Shown here one piece after another: positions 20,757-32,900 of a stretch of DNA of 64,000 nt. The notes beneath the pieces are model-generated. The model saw only the letters and a program-made list of their open reading frames with translations, did not search any database and had not been told where the DNA came from. Both the position numbers and the translations under genes were made by a program. This DNA is from Elephas maximus indicus. Taxonomy: Eukaryota; Chordata; Mammalia; Proboscidea; Elephantidae. Numbering within the stretch: the first letter of the stretch is position 1; each line of letters opens with the position of its first letter. The DNA is taken from assembly GCF_024166365.1 (NCBI RefSeq), contig NC_064825.1:103864480-103928479 (forward strand), written 5' to 3'.

Positions 20757-23700
20757 GTTGTTGTTCGGTGCCGTTGAGTTGGTTCCGACTCATAGCTACC
20801 TTATGCACAACAGAATGAAACACTGCCCGGTCCTGCATCATCCTTACAATCGTGTGTTATGCTTGAGGTCATTGTTGCAGCCACTGTGTCAATCCACCTT
20901 GTTGAGGGTCTTCCTCTTTTCTGCTGACCCTGTACTTTGCCAAGCATGATGTCCTTCTCCAGGGACTGATCCCTTCTGACAACATGTTCTAAGTATGTAA
21001 GACGCAGTCTCGCCATCCTTACTTCTAAGGAGCATTCTGGTTGTACTTCTTCCAAGGCAGAATTATTTGTTCTTCTGGCAGTCCCTGGTATCTTCAGTAT
21101 TCACCAACACCACAATTCAAAGGCATCAATTTTTATTCGGTCTTCCTTATTCATTGTCCAGCTTTCACATGCATATGATGTGATTAAAAATAGCATGGCT
21201 TGGGTCAGGTGCACCTTAGTCTTCAAGGTGACATCTTTGCTCTTCAACACTTTAAAGAGGTGGTTTGCAGCAGATTTGCCCAATGCAATGCATCTTTTGA
21301 TTTCTTGACTGCTGCTTCCGTGGCTGTTGATTGTGGATCCAAGTAAAATGAAATCCTTGACAGCTTTAATCTTTTCTCCATTTATTTTGATGTTGCTCAT
21401 TGGTCCAGTTGTGAGGATTTTTGTTTTCTTTATGTTGAGGTGAAATCCGTACTGAAGGCTGTGGTCTTTGATCTTCATTAGTAAGTGCTTTAAGTCCTCT
21501 TCACTTTCAGCAAGCAAGGTTGTGTCATCTGCATAACACAGGTTGTTAATGAGTCTTCCTCCAATCCTGATGCACCGTTCTTCTTCATATGGTCCAGTTT
21601 CTTAGATTATTTACTCAGCATACAGATTGAATAGGTATGGTGAAAGAGTACATCCCTGTCACACAACTTTCCTGACTTTAAACCGATCAGCATCCTCTTA
21701 TTCTGTCCAAACAACTGCCTCTTGACCTATGTAAAGGTTCCTCGTGAGCACAATTAAGTGTTCTGGAATTCCCATTCTTCGCAATGTTATCCATAATTTG
21801 TTATGATTCACACAGTTGAATGCCTTTGCATAGTCAATAAAACACAGGTAAACATCCTTCTGGTGTTCTCTGCTTTCAGCCAGGATCCATCTGACATCAG
21901 CAATGATATCTCTGGTTCCAAGTCCTCTTCTGAAACCGGCCTGAATTTCTGGCAGTTCCCTGTCAATATACTGCTGCAGCCATTTCTGAATAATCTTCAG
22001 CAAAATTTTGCTTGCATGTGATATTAATGATATTGTTCCATAATTTCCACATTTGGTTGGATCACCTTTCTTGGGAATAGGCTTAAATATGGATCTCTTC
22101 CAGTCAGTTGGCCAGGAAGCTGTCTTCCATATTTCTTGGCATAGATGAGTGAGTACCTCCAGCACTGCATCCGTTTGTTGAGACATCTCAATTGATATTC
22201 CATCAATTCCTGGAGCTTTATTTTTTGCCAATGCCTTCAGAGCAGCTTGGACTTCTTCCTTCAGTACCATTGGTTCCTGATCATATGCTACCTCTTGAAA
22301 TGGTTGAACATCAACTAATTCTTTTTGGTATAATGACCGTGTGTATTCCCTCCATCTTCTTTTGATGCTTCCTGCAGCATTTAGTATTTTCCCCATGGAA
22401 TCCTTCACTATTGCAACTCGAGGCCTGAATTTTTTCTTCAGTTCTTTCAACTTGAGAAACACCAAGTGTGTTCTTCCCTTTTGGTTTTCCATCTCCAGCT
22501 CTTTGCACATGTCATTCTAATACTTTACTTTGTCTTTTCGAGAGGCCCTTTGAAATCTTCTGTTCAGTTCTTTTACTTCATCAATTCTTCCTTTCGCTTT
22601 AGCTGTTCGACATTCGAGAGCAAGTTTCAGAGTCTCCTCTGACATCCATCTTGGCCTTTTCTTTCTTTCCTGTCTTTTCAATGACCTCTTGCTTTCTTCA
22701 TGTATGATGTCCTTGACGTCATTCCACAACTCGTCCGGTCTTCAGTCACCAGTGTTCAATGCGTCAAATCTGTTCTTCAGACGGTCTCTAAATTCAGGTG
22801 GGATATACTGAAGGTCATATTTTGGCTCTCGTGGACTTGCTCTGATTTTCTTCAGTTTCAGTTTGAACTTGCATATGAGCAATTGATGGTCTGTTCCACA
22901 GTTGGCCCCTGGCCTTGTTCTGACTGATGATATTGAGCTTTTCCATCGTCTCTTTCCACAGATGTAGTCAATTTGATTTCTGTGTGTTCCATCTGGCGAG
23001 GCCCATGTGTATCATTGCCGTTTATGTTGGTGAAAGAAGGTATTTGCAATGAAGAAGTCACTGGTCTTGCAAAATTCAATCATTCAATCTTCGGTATTGT
23101 TTCTATCACCAAGACCATATTTTCTAACTACTGATCCTTCTTCTTTGTTTCCAACTTTCACATTAAAATCACCAGTAATTATCAATGCATCTTGATTGCA
23201 TGTTCTACCAATTTCAGACTGCAGCAACTGATAAAAATCTTCTATTTCTTCATCTTTGCCCTTAGTGGTTGGTGCGTATATTTGAACAACAGTCATATTA
23301 ACTGGTCTTCCTTGTAGGTGTATGGATATTATCCTATCACTGACAGCATTGTACTTCAGGATAGATCTTGAAACATTTTTTTTGACGATGAATGCAACAC
23401 CATTCCTCTTCAAGTGGTCATTCGCAGCATAGTAGACTACATGCTTGTCTGATTCAAAATGCCCAATACCAGTCCATTTCAGTTCTCTAATGCCTAGGAT
23501 ATCAATGTTTATGCATTCCATTTCATTTTTGACAATTTCCAATTTTCCTAGATTCATACTTCGTACATTCCAGGTTCCTATTATTAATGGATGTTTGCAG
23601 CTGTTTCTTCTCATTTTGAGTCATGCCACATCAGCAAACGAAGGTCCCTAAAGCTTTACTCCATCCACGTCATTAAGGTTGACTCTACTTTGAGGAGACA

Positions 23701-23972
23701 GCTCTTCCCCAGTCTGTTTTTGAGTGCCTTCCAACCTGGGGGACTCACCTTCCAGCACTATATCAGACAATGTTCTGCTGCTATTCATAAGGTTTTCACC
23801 AGCTAATACTTTTCAGAAGTAGACTGCCAGGTCCTTCTTCCTAGTCTGTCTTAGTCTGGAAGCTCAGCTGAAACCTGTCATCCATGGGTGACCCTGCTAG
23901 TATTTGAATACCGGTGGCATAGCTTCCAGCCCCCACAGTATGACAGTATGACAAACTGACAGCCACATGGGG
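20757..23972 (-). mobile_element. RTE (BovB-like) LINE, full length, antisense
   Basis: A 3.2-kb non-LTR retrotransposon inserted in an older L1 and flanked by an exact 12-bp duplication, GTGATTATTGAT, at 20745-20756 and 23973-23984. On the minus strand the order is an apurinic-type endonuclease (frame 23614-23084, 'GTWNVRSMN' and 'ITGDFNVK'), a linker (22729-22517), and a reverse transcriptase (22510-21698). The RT's YADD catalytic motif is at about 21520-21545, followed by a C-terminal segment (21517-21101). The single long ORF expected of RTE is broken into at least four frames, so it cannot now move itself. Its 3' tail is the sequence shared with the SINEs of this genome. Confidence 0.9.
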
Positions 23973-24007
23973 GTGATTATTGATAGGTGTGTTTATGGCT
24001 GTCATTT

Positions 24008-24044
24008 TGTAGTTGTGTGTGTGTGTGTGTGTGTGTGTGTAGTG
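24008..24044. repeat. (GT)n microsatellite
   Basis: Roughly fifteen GT units within the antisense L1. Confidence 0.9.
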
Positions 24045-24749
24045 CTGATGTTTTCTTTGTTCCTCTTACTCTTCTGTGCTGAATTCCTTTTGTTTGTGGG
24101 TTTTTTTTTTTTTGCTTTTTTGTTTGTTTGATTCATTTTTGTGTTTATTGAGACTTAACATTTTTCTTCTTTATTTTGATGAGAAGGTTTGTTAATTTTC
24201 TTTGTGGTGACCTTGAAGTTTACCCCATCTTCCTAAGTTTAAAGCAGTCTTTTATTAATTTTATTAATTGATATCACCTGACTTCCTCACCATTAGAAAG
24301 TTCTATACCTACACCATTTATTCCCTCTTTTAGTATTCTGATATTGTTGTCATTTATAGATTGACCTCTCTGGTTCCCTGTTGTAAATTTTTTAGTTTTG
24401 TTTTATCTTTGAGAGTTAGTTCATTATCTAGTTTGATACCTGGCTGATGCTGTCTTAGGTCCTAGATTCAGGCTGTTGTCTGATGTTGGTTCTTTAACTG
24501 AAGGATTGACTTTAATAATTCTTGTAAGTTTGGTTTGGTTTTTACATATTCCCTTAATTTCTGCTTGTCTGGAAATGTCCTAATGTCACCATCATTTTTG
24601 AGCAGAGTTTTTCAGGACACATTATTATTGGTTGGCAGTTTTTTTTCTTTCAGTATTTTATATATGTCATCCTATTGCCTTCTTCCCTGATGGTTTCTGC
24701 TGAGTAATCAGAGCTTAGTCTTATTGTTTCCCGTTTGTTTTTGTTTGTT

Positions 24750-25095
24750 TTTTATTGTGCTTTAAGTGAAAGTTTACAGTTGAAGTCAGTTTCTCATACA
24801 AGAACTTATACACACATTGTTTGTGACCTTAGTTGCTCTCCCTATAATGTGACGGCACACTCCTCTTCTCCACTGTGTATTTTCTGTGTCCATTCAACCA
24901 GCTCCTGTCCCCCTTTGCCTTCTCGTCTTACTTCCAGACGGGAGCTGCCCATCTTATGTGTCTACTACAGTTAAGAAACACACTCCTCACCAGTATCATC
25001 TTATGTCTTATAGTCAGTCTAATCTTTGTCTGAAGGTTTGGCTTTGGGAATGGTTTTAGTTTTAGGCTAACAGACAGTCCAGGAGCCATTATTAT
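24750..25095 (-). repeat. L1 3'-end insertion, antisense
   Basis: Reverse complement of the L1 3' untranslated region ('AAAGTGAAAGTTTACAGTTG' on the plus strand) interrupts the ORF1-like part of the host L1. It is the same class of tail as at 16404-16872. Confidence 0.75.
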
Positions 25096-26199
25096 TTCCC
25101 CTTTGTATGAGACTTTGAATTTTTCTCAAGCTATTCTCAAGATTTTTTCTTTACTTTGGTTTTAGAGAGTGTGATTACAATATATCCTGGTGATTTTCTT
25201 TTGGGGTCTATCCTAATATGGGGTTCATTGAGCTTCATGAATGGTTGGCTTTTCATCTTTCATGATATTAGTGAAGTTTTCTGTCAGCAAATCTTCAATG
25301 GTCCCCTCTGCATTTTCCAATTACTCCCCCATTCTGGAACTTAGGTCACTTGCAATTTTTTTTTTTTTGAATGTATCCCACATTGTTCTCAGGGTTTCTT
25401 CATTTTACTTCATTCTGTTCTCTGATTTTTCCTCAAAGTGGTATCCAAGGATTTGTCTTCAATTTAGCTGATGCTGTCTTCTATTGTTTCAAATTTACTC
25501 CTAGATCTTTCTACTGCACTGTCCATTTCTGAAATATTGTTGTTTATCTTTTGGACCTCTAATTGCTGTTCTTGTGTGATTTCTACTTTCTTATTTATTT
25601 TGGGGATTTTGTATCTGTATTATGTTCCTGATTTCTTCCATTGCTTTGTCTGTGTTTCTTCTGATCTTTTCTGTATTTTTCATGATTTTGTTTATTTTTT
25701 CCTTATTTTTGTCTGCATTTTCCTTTATCTGTTGGTGAACTCTGAATATTAGAGTTTCAAATTCTCCATCAGGTAGTTTCAGTGCCTTTTCTTCTACCAG
25801 AATATCATCTGGTGTTTTATTTTGTGTGGCATTCTCGAGCCATCCTATCTTGTGTTTTATGTTTTAATATTGTCTGCTGCCTTCAGGACATTCAGGAACT
25901 ACTTTCTTATTTATTGATTGTAGATTTGTTTGTTTTGTTCTGCTTTTTTTTTTGGTTATGTCTTGGCAGGCGGGCTGGGTGTGTTTTGTTGCTTGTTCAT
26001 GTATGGGCACAACACTTCCCACCACTTTGTCCAGGTGGGCATGGCCAGTCATTCAGCTATGGTGCAGCAGGGCAGGACCAGTGGGGTTGGAGGGGCAGCG
26101 ATAGGTATTTTATGGCACAAGCTGGGGCTGACAGGGCAGAGCTGGGGCAGTGCACAGTAGGGGCTGGAGATCACATTGGTGCTGCTCAAGGGCTTGGGG

Positions 26200-26960
26200 C
26201 TCAGCACACAGTGCAGATAGGCATGAGGTAAAGGAGAGGGTGTGAGGAGCAAAGTTGGTGAGTTGGTGAAAGGAAAGAAAAAAGAGGGAGAAAGAAAATC
26301 AAAGAGAAAAAATGAAGGAAAAAAGAAAACAGAAAAAAGTAAATAAAATGGTGGTATGGTAGGTTTCAGTGTGTGGGGTTGGGACAGACCCGGCAAGACC
26401 CTATGCCTGTGGCTATCTGAGCAGTGTGGCTCAGCCTGCCTAGAAATGGTGTGGGCAGTGCATTGGGCTAGTTGGGTGGGAGAAAGAAAAGGAAAGAGAG
26501 GAAAGAGAGAGAAGAAACTAACAAAGAAACAGACAAAAATAAACACATAAAAAAATATGTATATATATATAGTGGTGGGGCAGCCAGCTATTGGGGGTGA
26601 GGCAAAATTGCGGTGGCAGCAAGCTGATGTCTCTCTCTCCAGATGGCACAGCACAGCCTGTCAGGAAGGGACAGAGGCAGTGCAGGGCCTAGGTGAGAGG
26701 GAGAAAGAAAAGAGAAAAGTGGAAATATAAAGAAGTATAGAAACTACAGCTATAAGGGAGCTGGCCTGTGGGGGCGGCAGAGACCCAGGTAGGCCATGTT
26801 CCAGAGGCTCTCTAGCCATGCAGTACAACACAGCCTTGCAAAGGAGAGGGTGCTCAGGCCTACGTGAGTGGGAGAAAGGAAAGGAAGGAAGGGAGAGAGA
26901 GAAAGAGAGGAAGAAATAACAATTAACAAAAAGAAAAAATAAAAACAGTAAATAAATAGA
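26200..26960 (-). repeat. Tandem units in an L1 5' region
   Basis: At least four imperfect units of about 180-220 bp (near 26220, 26400, 26580 and 26760). Each has a GC-rich half containing 'CAGCACAGCCT'-like words and an A/G-rich half with 'GGGAGAAAGAAAAGGAAAG'. The array resumes at 35389 after the inserted sense L1. Confidence 0.65.
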
Positions 26961-26974
26961 ATGGTGCTGAGGGA

Positions 26975-29900
26975 GGCAGGGCCAAGATGGCAGAATAGCC
27001 AGATGCTTTCTGTGGTCCCGTGTACAACAAAGACCTGAGAAAACAAGTGCACCAATTATATATGACAATCTAGGAGCCCTGAACATCAAAGTTGAGGAAT
27101 TGGATTGAGCAGCAGGGGGAGGGAGAAATGGATCAGAAGCAGCAAGAAGTTGTCAGGCCTGACCTGGCCTGCACTGGCACCCTGCAGACTGGATCAGCTG
27201 GCATGCATGGTGAGGCAAGCAGTGGAGCTGAGGATGCTTTTCCACACTGGGAGAGACAGAGTGCCGGGGAGTCTGCTCAACCCTCCTGAACCAGAGAGAA
27301 GTGGCACTCAATTGGTGAAAGATAAGCACAAGCATCTAACCTGCTGAGTAGATTTTAAAAAATCCTTTTGGGAAATACCTCTCTCCCATTTACCTGTCCC
27401 CTCCCCACTCTGCTCCAGGTCCTAGTCCAGCTTCAGTGATTGCTGCACTCCCTGGGCCAGAAGTAGGACCCATTGTGTGCCCTGAGCCATCCTCTGGCCT
27501 TGGAGAGGGAACAAATTAACAAACAGGAAAAAATAATCCTCCATCTCCCCTAAGCCAGAAACTCAGGGCAGGCACAGCCCATTTGCCTAGGCACAGGCAT
27601 AGGGGGTCCACAGACTTTGAATGCCTTTCACCCCTGCGTAGACCTGTGTGGGCCCATTTCAGCAGCTTAGGCCCTCATTAGCACAGAATAAAACTGACGC
27701 CTATTTTCATCTGTATCTGCTATAAGGGGAAGTGGCAGATTTATAACATTTGATGCCACCCTGCCCATTAAACAGGGCCCTCATCTAGCCACATCAGAAG
27801 CCTGAGGACTAGTGGCTCCACCCACTCCACCAAGCCACCTGTGACAGGGGTCCAAGAATAAGTGGTAACTCCTAGTCCTTACAGCCAACAGCATTGGGTG
27901 CCCATAGTACAGCTGTAAAACCCACCTACCTACACACTGTAGGCAACAGGGATATGACTTCCATCCAGACACTCAGGGATAGCAGTCAGCCTCCTGCCTT
28001 GATCAGCAAAAGACCCCCTAATGCAGCCAGATACCTGTGCCTACTCCAATCACCCCTGCCCATCTAGGACTGTAGGTGAGAGCCTGCACCACACACTCAG
28101 TGACTGATGACCTGGACAACTGAGCTGAATCCACACAAGAAAAGTAAGTGGACAAATGGGCTCATATACTTAGTAACAGCTCTAGCCACCTGGAGACAGG
28201 ATGTGAGAGCTTCAAAGACACCAATAGTCAAACTAGCTCATACGACCAGCCTATTTGGGCATATCAAAACAAAACAAAGCAAGAAGCTAGGACACAGTAA
28301 ACAAACATAAAATAAATATAATAACTTATTGATGGCTCAGAGACAGCAGTCTATCAAATCACATTAAGAGGCAGACCATGATGGCTTCAGCAAGTCACCA
28401 AAACAAAGAATCATGAAACTTTATGGAGGAAGATAACTTCTTTGGAATTACTGGAGATAGAATTCAAAGGACTAATACACACAACTCTTCAAGAGACTAG
28501 GAAGAATATCATGCAAAAGCAGTACAAGCCAAGGAACACACAGACAAAGCAATAGAGAAACTCAAGAAGGTTATACAAGAGCATAATGACAAATTTAACA
28601 GGCTGCAAGAATCCATAGAGAGACAGCAAACAGAAATCCAAAGATTAACAATAAAATTTCAGAATTAGACAACTTAATAGAAAGTCATAGAGGCAGAATT
28701 GAGGCAATGGAAGTCAGAATTAGTGAGATTGAAGATTAAGCACTTGACACCAATTTATTTGAGGAAAAATGAGATAAAAAATTAAAAAAAAATGAAGAAA
28801 CCCTAAGAATTATGTGGGACTCTATCAAGTGGAATAACCTACAAGTGATTTGGAGCACCAGAATGGGGGGGGAGGGGGTGGGTAACAGAGAATACAGAGA
28901 GAATTGTTGAAGATTTGTTGGCAGAAAACTTCCCTGATATTTTGAAAGATGAGAAGATATCTATCCAGGAAGATCATCTAACCCCACACAAGCTAGATCC
29001 TAAAAGAAAGTCACCATGACATATTAAAATCAAATTTGCCAAAACAAAGATAAAGAGAGGATTTTAAGAGCAGCTAGGAATAAACGAAAAGTCACCTACA
29101 AAGCAGAGTCAATAAGACCAAGCTCTGACTACTCAGCTGAAACCATGCAGGCAAGAAGGCAATGGGATGACATATATAAAGCCTTGAAGGAAAAAAAAGT
29201 ATAAGCCAAGAATTATATATTCAGCAAAACTGTCTCTCAAATATGATAGTGAAATTAGGGCCTTTCCAGATGAACAGAAGTTTATGGGATTTGGAGAAAC
29301 CAAACCAAAATTACAAAAAAATACTAAAGAAGTCCTCTGGTCAGGAAATCAGTAACATCAGACAACAACTTGAGACTAGAACACAGGACAGAATAATCAG
29401 ATATCAACCCAGATAGGGAAGTTACAAAAATAAATCAAAGCTAAAACAGAGACATCCATATGTAAAAGATGACATCATTAACGCAAAAAACAGGGACCAA
29501 AAATGTCATAGATCTTCCACATGAAGAGGAAGTCAAGACAATAAAAAAAAAAATAAAAGATCGGTTTAAACTTAGAAAAATAGGGATAAATATTAAGGTA
29601 ACCACAAAAGAAACTAATAATCCTGCACATCAAAATAAAAAAGAAGAAAAACAAAGACTCAGCAAATACAAAATCAACGACAATGAAAAAGATGAAAAGA
29701 AAATACGGAAAGAAAAATAACTTGGAACAGAAAATAAGTGGAACAAAGAAACTGTCGACAACACACACAAAAATACATCAAAATGACAGCACTAAACTCA
29801 TAAAACAGTCAACAACACACAAAAAACTACATCAAAATAACAGCACTAAACTCATAAAAACTCATACCTATCAATAATTACACTGAATGTAAATGGACTA

Positions 29901-32900
29901 AATGCACCAATAAAGAGACACAGAGAGGCAGAATGGTTAAAAAACATGATCCATCCACATGATGCCTACAAGAGACACACCTTAGACTAAAAGACACAAT
30001 CAATCTAAAAAAAGTGTTGCAGGGCAAGGCTTTCCAGCTTGGGACCAAGTCCTGCTTAGGTTCTTGCCTTCTACTGACCGAGAATGACCAGAAGAGGCTC
30101 AGAGGTTTCACATGAACGAAGCTTTATTAGTGGCAGAAAGAAAGCAGTGGCTTGCGAGGGAGAGATGGAGAGGGGCTTTCACCTACGCTAGCTTCCAGTT
30201 TCTTTCCGAATTCAGGTTTTTCTGGAGTTTAAAAAGGGTTTTTAGGTGGGAAGGATCTCATGTTTTATTTATTGCTTTTTGGGTGAAAAAGTAGGGTTTT
30301 CTGGGAAATAGCGGGGTTAAGAAATTAGGTGCATGCGCATCTGGAATGTAAGGTGGAGTCAGTTTGAACAATGTCACATCACCACTGCACAATCTCAGTG
30401 GCCACTTGACAAGACTGTAAGGTCATACCCATTTTTACTGTACATGCCACGGGGATAGGCTGATTTTGTTCATCTTTGGAAAACAGCTTGTAGGGAAGAT
30501 ATGCAGAACTCCATGCATCAGAGTCTAGAATGTGGGTTATTTTGTAACACCACCCCCTATGATGGAGTCCTGAAAAACAACTTGAGAGAGATACGTGAAA
30601 CTTTGTGTGTCATGGGCTGCATGTGTGGGTTGTTTTGTAACATCACCCCCAGGATACAGTTCCAGATCAACCGGCTGGTTATTCTAGCCTTGAGGCTGTC
30701 CAGCCTTCTGTCCCTGTCTGAAAAGGATGGAAAAAATATATCAAGCAAACAACAATCAAAAAAGAGCAGGAATGGCAATATTAATCTCTGACAAAATAGA
30801 CTTTAAAGCAAAATCCACCAAAAAGGGTAAGGAAGGACACTGTATAATGATTAAAGCGTCAATAAACCAAGAGGATATAACCATAATAAACATTTACCCA
30901 CCCAACAACAGGGCTCCAAAATACGTAAAGCAAACTCTAACATCATTGAAAAGAGAGATAGACAGCTCCACAATAATAGTAGGAGGTTTCAACACACCAC
31001 TTTCAGTGAAGGACAGAACATCCAGAAAGAAGCTCAATAAAGATATGGAAGATCTAAATGCCACAATCAACCAACCTGATCTCACAGACATATACAGAAC
31101 ACTCCACCCAAGAGCAGCCAAGTAAATTTTCTTTTCCAAAGGACAGGGAACATTTTCCAGAATTGACCTCATATCAGGCCACAAAACAAGACCTAACAGA
31201 ATCCAAAACAGTGAAATATTATGAAGCATCTTTTCTCACCACAAAGTCATAAAAATAGAAATCAGTAACAGAAAAAGCAAGGGAAAAAAATCAAATATAT
31301 GGGAACTGAACAACACTTTGCTCGAAAACTACTGGGTTATAGAAGAAATTTGGGACAGAATAAAGAAATACACAGAATGAAATGAGAATGAAAACACATC
31401 CTACATGAACCTTTGGGACACAGCAAAAGCAGTGCTCAGAGGTCAATTTATAGCAATAAATGCAAACATCCAAAAAGAAGAAAGGGCCAAATTCAAAATA
31501 TTAACCCTACAACTTGAACAAATAGAAATAGAGCAGCAAAAGAAGCCCATGGTCACCAGAAGAAAGGAAATAATAAAAACTTAGAGCTGAAATAAATGAA
31601 ATAGAGGATAGAAAAACAACTGAAAGAGTTAACAAGATCAAAAGCTGGTTCTTTGAAAAAATCAACAAATCAATAAACCATTGGCAAAACTGACAAAAGA
31701 AAAACAGGAGAAGTAAATAACCTGAATAAGAAATGAGATGGATGATACCACAACAGACCCAACTGCAATTAAAGGAACCATAACAGAATACTATGAAAAA
31801 CTGTACTCTAACAAATTTGAGAACCTAGAGGAAATGGACAAACTTCTACAAACACAGTACCTACCTAAACTGACACAAACAGAAGTAGAGCAACTAAATA
31901 AACCTACAACAAAAAGAGATTGAAAAGCTATTAAAAAACTCCCCAAAACAACAACCAAAAAAGCCTTGGCTTTGACAGCTTCACTGGAGAACTCTACCAA
32001 ACTTTCAGAGAAGAGTTAACACCACTACTACTAAAGGTATTTCAGAGCATAGAAAAGGATGGGGCATCCGAACTCATTCTATGAAGCCAGCGTAACCCTG
32101 ATAACAAAACCAGGTAAAAACACCACAAAAAAAGAAAATTACAGACCAATATCCCTCAGGAACATAGATGCAAAAATCCTCAACAAAATTCTAGCCAACA
32201 GAATTCATAACATATCAAAAAAAAAAGAAAATTCACCATGACAAAGTGGGATCCATACTAGGTACGCAGCAATGGTACAGTCAATGTAATCCATCACATA
32301 AATAAAACAAAAGACCAAGAACCACATGATCTTCTCAAGTGATGTAGAAAAGACATTTGACAAAGTCCAACATCCATTCTTGATAAAAACTCTCAGCAAA
32401 ATAAGAAGAGAAGGAAAACTCCTCAATATAATAAAGGGCATTTATACAAAACCAACAGCCAACATCATCCTAAATGGAGAGAGTCTGAAAGCATTCCACT
32501 TGAGAATGGGAGCCAGGCAAGGATCCCTTTAACACCACTCTTATTCAACACTGTGCTGGAGGTCCTAGCCAGAGCAACTGACTAGAAAAAGAAATAAAGG
32601 GCATCCAAATTGGTAAGGAAGAAATAAAAATATCTCTATTTGCAGATGATATGATCTTACACACAGAATATCCCAAAGAACCCACCGAGAAAACTACTGG
32701 AACTAACAGAAGAGTTCAGCAAAGGATCAAGATACAAGTTAAACACACAAAACTCAGTTGGATTCTTTTGCAACAACAAAGAAAACTTTGAAGAGGAAAT
32801 CACCAAATCAATACCATTTACAATAGCTCCCAAGAAGATAAAATACTTAGGAATAAATCTAACCAGAGATGGAGAAGACTTCTACAAAGAAAACTATAAG

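Noticed and set aside
21698-22510. 270-codon minus-strand frame that looks like a gene
   Set aside because: It is the reverse-transcriptase part of an RTE LINE, as shown by identical arrangement in two other copies and the flanking target duplication.
26049-26654. 201-codon minus-strand frame
   Set aside because: It lies in the tandem 5' region of an antisense L1, and its content is A/G-run translation.
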